Below are positions 10,791-18,663 of a stretch of 64,000 bases of DNA, piece after piece. The position numbers and the translations under genes were made by a program. The DNA comes from an uncultured Subdoligranulum sp. (lineage in GTDB: Bacteria > Bacillota > Clostridia > Oscillospirales > Ruminococcaceae): assembly GCF_963931595.1 (NCBI RefSeq), contig NZ_OZ007030.1, positions 2,720,481 to 2,784,480 on the forward strand. Reading direction: 5' to 3'. Every line of letters begins with the position of its first letter. The first letter of the stretch is position 1. The notes under the pieces are model-generated. The model was given only the letters and a program-made list of their open reading frames with translations, made no database searches and was not told where the DNA came from.

Positions 10791-12189
10791 TGAGATCGTC
10801 CTGAGCGCCCGCAACCTGACCCGGCGCAAGGGCCGCACGGCCCTTACGCTGATCGGCGTGGTCATCGGCACCTGCATGGTGGTGCTGATGATCTCCCTGG
10901 GCATCGCCCAGAGCCAGGCCAACGACGAAATGCTGCAGAGCTGGGGCGACCTGACCCAGATCCAGGTCTATGGCGGCGGCATGGCCGTGGGGGCCGACGG
11001 CAAGGCGCTCAAACTGGACGACAAGGCAATCGAAAGTTTCAAACAACTGGACCATGTGATGGCCGCCACCGCCTATGTGTCGGCCTATTCCCTCCAGGGG
11101 AGCATCACGGCGGGCACCAATGACCGCTATGTGATGGACCTGGGCAACCTGACCGGTGTGGATCCCACGGCGCTGGAACCCATGGGCTTCCAGCTGGCAT
11201 CGGGCCGCTGGCCCGATACCGGGCCCGCCAGCAAGAAGGCCACCAAGATCCAGGTCCTGGTGGGGGATTACACCGGCTATAATTTTTACGATTCCCGCAA
11301 GAGCGAATCCAGCCCCAACCGCTACCGCTGGCAGGGCATGACCGATGCCCAGGGCAACCAGGTGGACCCCTTTGTGAATGTGGACAAGGACAAAATGACC
11401 CTGACCATCAAGACGGGGGAGGGCTCCACCGAGAAGACCCAGACCTGGGAACTGGAAGTGGTGGGACACATCCAGCAGGACGCCAGCAAGGGGTGGTGGA
11501 CCCAGAGCAACATCATCCTGCGCACCCAGGACCTGAAAATGATCGAGGAAGCCTACTACAAGATGGCCAAGATCACCAACAACAATACCTCCTATGACCA
11601 GGTCTACGTGAAGGTGGACGACCTGAAAAATGTGGCCGACGTGGAGAAGGCCATCCATGACCTGGGGTTCGAGAACACCTATTCCATGAACCAGCAGCGG
11701 GAGGAGATGCAGAAACAGGTGGTGCGCAGCCAGATGATCTTTGGCGGCGTGGCCGCGGTATCCCTGCTGGTGGCGGCCATCAACATCATCAATACCATGA
11801 CGATGGCCATCTATGAGCGGACCCGGGAGATCGGCGTCATGAAGGTGCTGGGCTGCGAGCTGGGCAATATCCGCACCATGTTCCTGATGGAGAGTTCCTG
11901 CATCGGGTTCCTGGGCGGCGTCATCGGGGTGGCCATCAGTCTGCTGGTGAGTTTCATCCTCAACCATCTGTCGGTGATCCTGTCGGTGTTCGGCCAGAGC
12001 ATCGATCTGTCGGGATTGCTGGGCGGTGGCATGTATATGGGCGGTATGTCCAGTACCATATCGGTGATCCCGCCCTGGCTCATGCTGGCGGCGCTGGTCT
12101 TCGCTACCCTGGTGGGCCTGGTTTCCGGCGTATTGCCCGCCAACAACGCCGTCAAAATCAGCGCCCTGGAAGCCATCCGGCACGACTGA
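10777..12189 (+). CDS. ABC transporter permease, MacB/FtsX family
   Basis: A 470-residue membrane protein with the standard MacB layout. An N-terminal helix (LTLIGVVIGTCMVVLMISLG, about 22-41) is followed by a long extracellular MacB-like periplasmic-core domain (about 50-315). Three C-terminal helices make the FtsX domain: about 318-340 (VAAVSLLVAAINIINTMTMA), 375-400 and 430-455. The cytoplasmic loop motif ERTREIGVMKVLG after the second helix is diagnostic. The gene overlaps the preceding exported protein. The operon probably exports a peptide or lipid-linked compound, or transmits force to an extracellular partner; nothing in the window identifies the cargo. Confidence 0.92.
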   Translation: MKISDEIVLSARNLTRRKGRTALTLIGVVIGTCMVVLMISLGIAQSQANDEMLQSWGDLTQIQVYGGGMAVGADGKALKLDDKAIESFKQLDHVMAATAYVSAYSLQGSITAGTNDRYVMDLGNLTGVDPTALEPMGFQLASGRWPDTGPASKKATKIQVLVGDYTGYNFYDSRKSESSPNRYRWQGMTDAQGNQVDPFVNVDKDKMTLTIKTGEGSTEKTQTWELEVVGHIQQDASKGWWTQSNIILRTQDLKMIEEAYYKMAKITNNNTSYDQVYVKVDDLKNVADVEKAIHDLGFENTYSMNQQREEMQKQVVRSQMIFGGVAAVSLLVAAINIINTMTMAIYERTREIGVMKVLGCELGNIRTMFLMESSCIGFLGGVIGVAISLLVSFILNHLSVILSVFGQSIDLSGLLGGGMYMGGMSSTISVIPPWLMLAALVFATLVGLVSGVLPANNAVKISALEAIRHD

Positions 12190-12195
12190 GGTTTG

Positions 12196-12324
12196 TTTCT
12201 GTTCTTTTCTTGCAAGAAAAGAACCAAAAGAACTCTAACTAAAAATGCCTGGGAGGGTAACACCCTCCCAGGCATTTTTGATGGGAGTTTCTTCGGTTCC
12301 TTCTTTGCAAAGAAGGAACAAAGA
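12196..12324. repeat. Composite repeat island: two family A palindromes around a terminator
   Basis: Left palindrome GTTCTTTTCTTGCAAGAAAA (12201-12224) with its tail, terminator hairpin 12241-12279, then an inverted tail and right palindrome 12296-12319. The two tails face each other, so the island is one large inverted repeat. Similar islands are at 13345-13450 and 24690-24815. Confidence 0.85.
12241..12279. terminator. Bidirectional terminator of the ABC operon
   Basis: AAAAATGCCTGGGAGGG/CCCTCCCAGGCATTTTT with a short loop. The same stem is found at 13390-13428 and 24734-24772. Confidence 0.9.
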
Positions 12325-12399
12325 CAAGCCCCGCTTGACAAAGGCGGGGGAATCCGTTTTAATGGTGGTACGACGAACCCGTGACCAAAGGAGGGGACC

Positions 12400-13341
12400 A
12401 TGAACCGAAAGAAACAGCGTCGCGCCATGAGGATTCTATGGCTCTGCATTGCCGTGATAGCCCTGTGCGTGGCGGGCGCCCTGGCGCTGCTGCTGCCGGT
12501 ACCGGAAGCCGAGACCGTCCAGATCCCGGGGCCCCGGGGCAGCATTCCCGCCACCGTACAGATGCCGTCCAAGCTGTCCCGGGCCGGCAAGGTGCCGGTG
12601 GTGGTGCTCTGCCACGGCTTTACCGGCAACCGGGGCGGCGACGGACATTTCGTGCCGCTGGCCGACGACCTGGCCGAAGCGGGCATTGCCACCGTGCGGC
12701 TGGATTTCGCGGGCTGCGGCGACAGCACCGAACCCTACACCGAGTACACCCTGGGCAACATGGCCGCCGACGTGAACGCCGCCATCACCTGGATGGCCCG
12801 GGAATACGGCGCCGACGGCCCGGCCGCCCTGGTGGGGCACAGCATGGGCGGGCGTCTGGCCAGCCTCTACCCGGAGATCAGCGCCCGGCAGGGCTACGCC
12901 CCGGTGTCGGCGCTGGTCCTCTGGAGCCCCGCCAACGGCACGGGATTGCAGGGCCTGGAATTTTTGAACATTGAGGATTTCAGCCAGGTGGAGGCCGTGG
13001 CCGGAGAGGCGAAAGCCAACGGCAAGGCGGGCACCAAGTGGGGCGTGGAGATCAGCGGTACCTTCGTGGAGGAGATGGAACAAAGCGACCCCAACGCCGC
13101 CCTGCGGGAGGCCGGGTTGCCGGTACTGCTCACCTACAGCGGCCAGGATACCGTATTGAGCGCCAATACCATCGCGGAGACCGAAGCCGCCGTGTCCAGC
13201 CTGCCCGGCAGTACCGTACTCACGGAACCCTTCGCGGAAGGCAACCACAATTACCAGAACGAGGACGCCGCGGTCAACGCCCAGCTGGACGCCGACCTCC
13301 GCAGTGCCACCACCGAGTTCGTGAGCGCTGCTCTGCGGTGA
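12400..13341 (+). CDS. Alpha/beta hydrolase, membrane-anchored or exported
   Basis: A 313-residue serine hydrolase-like protein. Residues 11-31 form a hydrophobic anchor or uncleaved signal (ILWLCIAVIALCVAGALALL), placing the catalytic domain outside the membrane. The oxyanion block VVLCHGFTGNRGG is at about 68-80, the nucleophile elbow VGHSMGG (Ser about 149), a candidate acid Asp in YSGQDTVLS (about 249) and the catalytic His in EGNHNYQNED (about 286). This matches the dienelactone hydrolase/lysophospholipase-like group; substrate is unknown. AAAGGAGG lies 8 bases before the ATG. Monocistronic between two composite repeat islands. Confidence 0.85.
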   Translation: MNRKKQRRAMRILWLCIAVIALCVAGALALLLPVPEAETVQIPGPRGSIPATVQMPSKLSRAGKVPVVVLCHGFTGNRGGDGHFVPLADDLAEAGIATVRLDFAGCGDSTEPYTEYTLGNMAADVNAAITWMAREYGADGPAALVGHSMGGRLASLYPEISARQGYAPVSALVLWSPANGTGLQGLEFLNIEDFSQVEAVAGEAKANGKAGTKWGVEISGTFVEEMEQSDPNAALREAGLPVLLTYSGQDTVLSANTIAETEAAVSSLPGSTVLTEPFAEGNHNYQNEDAAVNAQLDADLRSATTEFVSAALR

Positions 13342-13344
13342 GGG

Positions 13345-13450
13345 CTTTTGTTCCTTCTTTGCAAAGAAGGAACCGAAGAAACTCCAATCAAAAATGCCTG
13401 GGAGGGTAACACCCTCCCAGGCATTTTTAGTTAGAATTCTTTTGGTTCTT
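13345..13450. repeat. Composite repeat island in the opposite flank orientation
   Basis: Left palindrome GTTCCTTCTTTGCAAAGAAG (13350-13373), terminator, then the start of the GTTCTTTTC-type palindrome. Compared with the islands at 12196 and 24690 the two palindrome types are swapped. The right palindrome is interrupted by the element at 13454. Confidence 0.8.
13390..13428. terminator. Bidirectional terminator after the hydrolase gene
   Basis: Same ATGCCTGGGAGGG stem-loop as at 12241-12279. Confidence 0.9.
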
Positions 13451-13453
13451 TTC

Positions 13454-13618
13454 CGGGTGCAGCGGGCCGGGCAACGGTGCGGAAATGCTCGCTGCCGGGC
13501 GCAGCCGCAAGGAATGAGGACGCCGCCATACTGTATGTATGGCAAAGGCCGAAGGACGCCGCGGATGCAGCCCGGCAGCAGAGCAGGGCCGTGCCGGGGA
13601 CCGGCACCGCTGCACCCG
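13454..13618. mobile_element. Small non-coding MITE-like insertion
   Basis: About 165 bp bounded by complementary ends CGGGTGCAGCGG and CCGCTGCACCCG. It interrupts a family A palindrome: GTTCTTTTC lies to the left and AAGAAAAGAAC to the right. It has no coding capacity and is very GC-rich. A mobile origin is inference from the terminal inverted repeats and the broken palindrome. Confidence 0.5.
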
Positions 13619-13835
13619 AAGTAAGAAAAGAACAAGAGCTCCCAGCCACAAAGCAGTGCCCCCGTCCGGTTGCGGCTCCGGGCGGGGGCGTTAGGGTATC
13701 GGTTTGGTGTGAGGAGGAATCATGTTCCAGGGTTCCGGTTGCGGCTCCGGTTCCCTGTGCCTATAAAGATACAGGATAACTGCTAATAAACTATGATGGC
13801 AATATGAACATTTTGTAAAATCGAACACCTGTGTT
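13619..13835. other. Non-coding stretch with one GC-rich hairpin
   Basis: Contains a hairpin built from GCCCCCGTCCGG and CCGGGCGGGGGC (13657-13690) and a direct repeat of GGTTCCGGTTGCGGCTCCGG type. No gene is visible. Confidence 0.4.
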
Positions 13836-13868
13836 AAAAAATCCCGGCCGCCGCAGCAGCCGGGATTT
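13836..13868 (-). terminator. Terminator of the oadG-oadB operon
   Basis: ATCCCGGC ... GCCGGGAT stem with six A residues on its left side, which is a T tract on the minus strand, placed 22 bases beyond the oadB stop. Confidence 0.8.
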
Positions 13869-13890
13869 CGTTATGCAATTACAAGGGATA

Positions 13891-15081
13891 TCAGCCGAAC
13901 ATGTTGATCAGGATACCGGCCGCCACAGCGGAACCGATAACACCCGCCACGTTGGGGCCCATGGCATGCATGAGCAGGTAGTTGCGGGGATTGTACTCCT
14001 GGCCGACCTTCTGGCTGACGCGGGCCGCCATAGGCACAGCGGACACGCCGGCAGAACCGATCAGCGGGTTGATCTTGCCGCCGGTGAGGGCGCACATGAC
14101 CTTGCCCAGCAGCACGCCGCCCGCGGTGCCCACACCGAAGGCCACAACGCCCAGGATGATGATCTCCACGGTCTGGAGCGTCAGGAAGGAGGAAGCGTTG
14201 GTGGTGCAGCCAACCGAGAAGCCCAGGAAGATGGTGATGATGTTCATGAGCTCGTTGCCGGCGGTCTTGGTGATACGTTCCACAACGCCGGATTCCTTCA
14301 TCAGGTTGCCCATCATCAGGCAGCCCACCAGGATGGCGGCGTCAGGCAGCGTCAGCGAAACGATGATGGTAACAATGATGGGGAAGAGGATCTTCTCGGT
14401 CTTGGAGACCTGCCGGGGCGCCGTCATGATGACCTGGCGTTCCTTCTCGCTGGTCAGGGCGCGCATGATGGGCGGCTGAATGACCGGCACCAACGCCATG
14501 TAACAGTAGGCCGCCACCGCAATGGAACCCAGCAGATGGGGCGCCAGACGGGTGGTGACGAAGATGGCCGTGGGGCCGTCGGCACCGCCGATGATGCCGA
14601 TGGAAGAGGCTTCCTGGTTGGTGAAGCCCAGGATCTTTGCGCCCACAAAGGTGAAGAAGATGCCCAGCTGCGCCGCAGCGCCCATCAGCAGGCTGGACGG
14701 ACGGGCGATCAGCGGGGTGAAGTCGGTCATGGTACCGATGCCCAGGAAGATCAGCGGGGGATAGATGCCCAGCTTGACGCCCAGGTAGATGTAGTCCACC
14801 ATGCCGCCCGAATTGCCCAGCATCTCCCAGTTGATGTGGTTGGTCTCGTTGAGGAAGATCTCAATGTGGAAGATGCCGTCCAGCGGCAGGTTGGTCATCA
14901 GCATGCCGAAACCGATGGGCAGCAGCAGCAGCGGTTCAAACTGCTTCACGATGGCCAGATACAAAAGCACACAGGCCACCGCCAGCATGACGGCGTACTT
15001 CCAGCCGCCCTCCGTGAAGAAGATCTGCGCCCAGCCGGAATTGCCGAAAATTTCGGCAATGTTGGTAAAAATTGCACCCAT
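13891..15081 (-). CDS. oadB: Sodium ion-translocating decarboxylase, beta subunit
   Basis: A 396-residue membrane protein of the OadB/MmdB/GcdB family. Known role: it decarboxylates carboxybiotin and couples this to outward sodium transport in oxaloacetate, methylmalonyl-CoA or glutaconyl-CoA decarboxylases. Family motifs seen include GIGTMTDFTPLIARP, the IGIIGGADGPTAIF block and GNLMKESGVVERI, with the conserved Asp in the GADGP loop. The last residues before the stop are GILINMFG. It follows oadG with only a short gap and an AAGGAGG site. No alpha (carboxyltransferase) or biotin carrier gene is adjacent, so which decarboxylase it serves cannot be read here. Confidence 0.93.
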   Translation of the reverse strand: MGAIFTNIAEIFGNSGWAQIFFTEGGWKYAVMLAVACVLLYLAIVKQFEPLLLLPIGFGMLMTNLPLDGIFHIEIFLNETNHINWEMLGNSGGMVDYIYLGVKLGIYPPLIFLGIGTMTDFTPLIARPSSLLMGAAAQLGIFFTFVGAKILGFTNQEASSIGIIGGADGPTAIFVTTRLAPHLLGSIAVAAYCYMALVPVIQPPIMRALTSEKERQVIMTAPRQVSKTEKILFPIIVTIIVSLTLPDAAILVGCLMMGNLMKESGVVERITKTAGNELMNIITIFLGFSVGCTTNASSFLTLQTVEIIILGVVAFGVGTAGGVLLGKVMCALTGGKINPLIGSAGVSAVPMAARVSQKVGQEYNPRNYLLMHAMGPNVAGVIGSAVAAGILINMFG

Positions 15082-15093
15082 TTTCAGCCCTCC

Positions 15094-15504
15094 TTACATA
15101 AACGGCGTGGTGTGTTCCCGCACACCAGCATCGCCCCACGCACCGCGGCGGGACCCCTTGCCGGATTTCGCCACGCGGCGGATGCCGTGGATCACGGCAC
15201 CTTCACCCATCACGCAGGCCACCGCCGCCGAGATCGCGGCAATCACCTCACCGGGAATGCCGCCCTCCGCCTTCGCGGCAGGGGCAGCGGGTTTCGGGGC
15301 CGGTTTGGCAGGCGCCTTGGGGGCGGATTTCTCCGCCTTGGAGGGCTTGGGTTTGTCGGCCTTGGGTTTCATACTGTCAAAGATTTTGCCTTCTGCCATG
15401 ATGATCAGGCACAGGGCAATCAGCATCGCAAAAACCAGAACAATACTGGTCAGCACGACGGTGCCATCGCTGGGCTCCAGCGCCAGCAGTGCAAGGTTGG
15501 GCAT
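15094..15504 (-). CDS. oadG: OadG-like gamma subunit of the sodium-pump decarboxylase
   Basis: A 136-residue protein. One N-terminal membrane helix (about 14-37, TVVLTSIVLVFAMLIALCLI) is followed by a Lys/Pro/Ala-rich flexible linker (about 48-85). A short C-terminal segment has a hydrophobic GEVIAAISAAVACVMG helix and a basic tail with RRGAWGDAG. This is the standard form of OadG/MmdD, which stabilises the pump complex and links it to the carboxyltransferase subunit. ATG 15504 has AAAAGGAGG upstream. The gene's stop codon overlaps the region used as the oadB ribosome binding site, so the pair is translationally linked. Confidence 0.85.
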   Translation of the reverse strand: MPNLALLALEPSDGTVVLTSIVLVFAMLIALCLIIMAEGKIFDSMKPKADKPKPSKAEKSAPKAPAKPAPKPAAPAAKAEGGIPGEVIAAISAAVACVMGEGAVIHGIRRVAKSGKGSRRGAWGDAGVREHTTPFM

Positions 15505-15567
15505 AGTGCGGTTCCTCCTTTTGGCGTAATACCAATCGCATATTTTGCACAAGCGACATTTGATTGT

Positions 15568-15578
15568 ATTATATCACA
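15568..15578 (-). promoter_or_regulatory. Extended -10 promoter of oadG-oadB
   Basis: Minus strand TGATATAAT about 65 bases before the oadG start. Confidence 0.55.
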
Positions 15579-15687
15579 ATGCGGATTTTTTTGGTAGATT
15601 TTTTTACAAAAAAATTAACAAACCTTTCCCATCTTCGGACAGGCTGACGACCCCGCCCTTTCCAGCAAAACCCAGCGGCGCACCCTC

Positions 15688-15716
15688 TTTCCTTTTTCCG
15701 CCGTTTGTGCTATACT
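15688..15716 (+). promoter_or_regulatory. Promoter of the LtaS-like gene
   Basis: TTTCCT, 17 bases, then TATACT with a TGC extension, 50 bases before the ATG. Confidence 0.6.
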
Positions 15717-15766
15717 GAACAGCGTATGTTTTTCCGCTTGGTATAGAAAGGGTAGGAAATTTCCCC

Positions 15767-17641
15767 ATGCAGACGTTAAAAACCGTAAACTGGAAAAAAA
15801 TCTTCCTCCGGGCTGTGCTGCCCTGCCTGCTGGCAGTGGCCGCCGCCTTCATCGCGCGGTATCAGCTGGAACTGTCGGACGGCGTCACCCCCAACTATCT
15901 GGCCGGACAGTGGCCCGTCTATGCGCCCCTCAACGCCATGACCGCCTTCTGCCTGACGCTGGTCCTCTTCGCCCTGCTGGGCCGCTGGTGGCTGGCCACC
16001 GGCATCGCCGGGGTGCTCTTCACCGTGCTGGCCCTCGTCAACTACTACACCCGGGACCTCCACGGCTCCGCCCTCATGCCCCAGGATGTGCTGAATCTCG
16101 GCACCGCCGCCGAGGTCATGGGCAGCTACACCTTAAAAATCTCCCAGACCGTCGTCACCATCGGGCTGCTGGTGGTGCCGGTGCTGGCCATCAGCGCCCT
16201 GCAGTGGCTGCTCACCAAAAACGGCCCGCGCCGCGCCAGCTGGCGCGCCCGCGCCGTGCGGGTGGCGGTGAGCGCTGCCTGCATTTTCTGTGTGATGTTC
16301 TTCGGCTACTTCGGGCCCAATCCCATCAAGCCCAAGGCCACCTACGGCTGGGCCTGGCAGGAAACTTATTATAAGTACGGGTACTTAGCGGGCACCGTGG
16401 AGGCCAGCGCCCTCATGGCCGACCCCATCGTGGAGCCGGAGGGCTACTCCGACCAGGCGGCCCAGGACGCCGCGGCGCTGGTCACCGGCAAGTTCGCCAC
16501 CGCCGAGACCGCCCAGGAATACCCCGATATCGTGCTGGTGCTCTCGGAGAGTTTCTACGACTTTGACCTTGTCACCGACCTGCAGGCCGACACCGAGGTC
16601 ATGCCGGTGACGAAAAACCTGGAAAACGCCGTCTACGGCCACACGGTGAGCCCCCATGTGGGCGGCGGCACCAACTCCAGCGAGTACGAGATGCTCTCCA
16701 GCAATTCGCTGATGCTGATGCCCTCCATCACCCCGTTCAACTGGCTGAACCTTTACGGCGCCAACAGCATCGTCAGCTACACCAAGAGCCTGGGCTACAC
16801 CACCATGGCGGCCCATCCCTACACCAATTCCAACTATCGCCGGGATTCCGCCTGGCGGGCCCTGGGCTTCGACGAGACCTATTTCCAGGATTCCTTCCCC
16901 ACCCAGGAGTATTACGGCGACCGCCCCTACCAGACGGATTCCGCCTCCTACAGGGACTTTGAGGCCCTCTACGAGGCCATGCCGGAGGATCAGCCCCGGT
17001 TCGCCTTCCTGGTGTCCATCCAGAGCCACGGCGACTACGACATGAACGACGCCGCCCTGGACGAGGTCCACGCCGCCACCGATTACGGCGAGTACGACGA
17101 GCTGATGGACGAGTACTTAAGCTGCATGAAGCGCAGCGACGCCGCCGTGGCGGAACTGATGGAGTATTTCACCAATCTCTACGAGACCACCGGCCGCAAG
17201 GTGGTGCTGGCCTTCGCCGGCGACCACGCGCCCAGTTTTGTGGATCACGTGGCGGACAAGACCATCGCCCCCGAAAATGAGCTGCAGATTCTCGAGCGCA
17301 GCACGCCCTTCTTTATCTGGGCGAATTATCCGCTGGAAAACATCGAGGCGGCGGTGAGCGATACCGACCCCCTGAACCGGATGGACATGGTGATGCTGGC
17401 GCCCACCATCGCCCAGCAGGCGGGGCTGCCGTTGAGCACCTTCTACCAGTATCTGCTGGAGATGAAGGAGGTCACCCCGGTGGTGACCGGCGCCAACGAT
17501 TACATGACCCCCGACGGACACACCGCTACCTTCGGCACCGATACCCAGCTGGACCAGTGGGTGCACGGGTACCTGAATCTCGAATACAACAACGTGGGCG
17601 CCCACGCCAAACGGGATCAGTCGCTGTTCGACGCCCAGTGA
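15767..17641 (+). CDS. LTA synthase family sulfatase-fold glycerophosphotransferase
   Basis: A 624-residue polytopic protein: about five N-terminal helices (to about residue 190) and an extracellular alkaline phosphatase-superfamily domain (about 245-600). Metal and nucleophile motifs are present: VLVLSESFYDFD (Glu for Mn), GGTNSSEYEML with the expected nucleophile Thr, and the C-terminal FAGDHAPS, where Asp and His bind metal. Known family members polymerise glycerophosphate from phosphatidylglycerol into lipoteichoic acid or prime it. The domain order matches LtaS, but the sequence also fits the broader clostridial group that modifies other glycopolymers. Start ATG 15767 has only a moderate GGGTAGGAAA site. 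Monocistronic, divergent from oadG. Confidence 0.88.
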   Translation: MQTLKTVNWKKIFLRAVLPCLLAVAAAFIARYQLELSDGVTPNYLAGQWPVYAPLNAMTAFCLTLVLFALLGRWWLATGIAGVLFTVLALVNYYTRDLHGSALMPQDVLNLGTAAEVMGSYTLKISQTVVTIGLLVVPVLAISALQWLLTKNGPRRASWRARAVRVAVSAACIFCVMFFGYFGPNPIKPKATYGWAWQETYYKYGYLAGTVEASALMADPIVEPEGYSDQAAQDAAALVTGKFATAETAQEYPDIVLVLSESFYDFDLVTDLQADTEVMPVTKNLENAVYGHTVSPHVGGGTNSSEYEMLSSNSLMLMPSITPFNWLNLYGANSIVSYTKSLGYTTMAAHPYTNSNYRRDSAWRALGFDETYFQDSFPTQEYYGDRPYQTDSASYRDFEALYEAMPEDQPRFAFLVSIQSHGDYDMNDAALDEVHAATDYGEYDELMDEYLSCMKRSDAAVAELMEYFTNLYETTGRKVVLAFAGDHAPSFVDHVADKTIAPENELQILERSTPFFIWANYPLENIEAAVSDTDPLNRMDMVMLAPTIAQQAGLPLSTFYQYLLEMKEVTPVVTGANDYMTPDGHTATFGTDTQLDQWVHGYLNLEYNNVGAHAKRDQSLFDAQ

Positions 17642-17683
17642 CCTACTTTCTTTGAAAAGAAAGTAGGCAAAGAAACTTCAACC
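17640..17683. repeat. Family A palindrome repeat
   Basis: CCTACTTTCTTTGAAAAGAAAGTAGG-type palindrome overlapping the LtaS-like stop codon, with the tail AAAGAAACTTCAACC. Confidence 0.85.
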
Positions 17684-17715
17684 AAAAATGCACGGTCATT
17701 GACCGTGCATTTTTT
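17684..17715. terminator. Bidirectional terminator after the LtaS-like gene
   Basis: AAAAATGCACGGTCA/TTGACCGTGCATTTTT, nearly the same as at 8122-8153. Confidence 0.85.
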
Positions 17716-17740
17716 ATATAGAAAACAAAAGAACGGTTTG

Positions 17741-17822
17741 ATTGTAGGGCGGGGTCTTGACCCCGCCGGAGAATCTGACGGAAACGGCCACACCCCGCGG
17801 CGGGGAAGAATCCCCGCCCTAC
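17741..17822. repeat. Family B GC-rich double-hairpin repeat
   Basis: Both hairpins and the linker GACGGAAACGGCCACACC are intact. Confidence 0.85.
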
Positions 17823-17840
17823 ATCCTTGCCATAACGAAA

Positions 17841-17868
17841 CAAGGCACGGCCCTAGGACCGTGCCTTG
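17841..17868. terminator. Terminator-like hairpin after the nitroreductase gene
   Basis: Perfect stem CAAGGCACGGCCC/TAGGACCGTGCCTTG, then a family A-type palindrome CCCGCTTTCTTGCAAGAAAG at 17887-17910. It probably ends the minus-strand operon. Confidence 0.65.
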
Positions 17869-17886
17869 TTCGATAGAGTTCTTTGC

Positions 17887-17910
17887 CCCGCTTTCTTGCA
17901 AGAAAGCGGG
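17887..17910. repeat. Family A-like palindrome
   Basis: CCCGCTTTCTTGCAAGAAAG and its complement, 8 bases from the nitroreductase stop; a divergent member with GC-rich ends. Confidence 0.7.
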
Positions 17911-17918
17911 AAAAACCA

Positions 17919-18659
17919 TCATTCAAAGTCTTGTAAATAAACCGCCGCGCTGCGGCTCATTTCCCGGGAGAAGTCGCTGTCGTACTTGCGCTTGCAGAAA
18001 GCCTGGAGATACCGGTCAAACTCAAACTCCGGCACCCCGGCGCCCCGGAGGTTGAAATCCTCCCGCAGCTCCGCCTCGGTGCGGTCGCGGTAGGTGTTCT
18101 CGCACACCACCGCTTCCTCCCGGAACCGCACCGGCTTGGCCCGGTCCTTCTGCTGCCGGGTGGGACGGCCGAAGACCAGCATGCAGGCCGGCACCACCTG
18201 GGGCGGCAGCGCCAGGGCCTTGCGCATCTCCTCGGCGTTTTCCAGCACATCCCCGATGTAGCAGCTGCCGATGCCGAGGCTCTCCGCCGCCGTCACGGCG
18301 TTCTGGGCCGCGATGCAGGCATCCGCCACCGCCAGCAAAAGATCCCCCGGCCCGGCCTTGCGGGGCGATTCCACCCCGGCGGCGCGGTAGGCACGAACCC
18401 ACCGGCGGCAGTCCGCCAGAAACACCAGGCAGAGTTTCGACTTGGCAATGAAGGGCTGGTGGTCGCACAGATCCGCCAGCCGCGCCTTCTGGGCGGGGTC
18501 GGTGATGTCCAGAATCGTGTAGAGCTGCTGGTTGCCCGCCGTGGGCGCCTGGAAGGCTGCTTCCAGAATGGCGGCCCGCTCCCCGGCGGTCACCGGCTCG
18601 TCGGTGAAGACCCGAACACTTTTGCGGGCGTGCAGCGCCCGGAGAATTTCATTATCCAT
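17919..18659 (-). CDS. Nitroreductase family FMN-binding oxidoreductase
   Basis: A 246-residue protein of the nitroreductase superfamily, which uses FMN to pass electrons from NAD(P)H to nitro compounds, quinones or unknown metabolites. The phosphate-binding N-terminal RKSVRVF (about 12-18) is present, as are the PTAGNQQL motif (about 39-46) and the FMN-contacting ESLGIGSCYIGDV block (about 141-153). The C-terminal 40 residues, starting around VCENTYRD, form a small extension. Start ATG 18659 has AAAGGAG 8 bases before it. The gene begins 4 bases after the flippase stop codon, so the two are in one operon. Natural substrate cannot be predicted. Confidence 0.88.
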   Translation of the reverse strand: MDNEILRALHARKSVRVFTDEPVTAGERAAILEAAFQAPTAGNQQLYTILDITDPAQKARLADLCDHQPFIAKSKLCLVFLADCRRWVRAYRAAGVESPRKAGPGDLLLAVADACIAAQNAVTAAESLGIGSCYIGDVLENAEEMRKALALPPQVVPACMLVFGRPTRQQKDRAKPVRFREEAVVCENTYRDRTEAELREDFNLRGAGVPEFEFDRYLQAFCKRKYDSDFSREMSRSAAVYLQDFE

Positions 18660-18663
18660 GATT

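Noticed and set aside
13831-15597. 588-codon plus-strand frame opposite oadB-oadG
   Set aside because: His/Gln/Arg-rich shadow frame; both minus-strand genes are recognised families.
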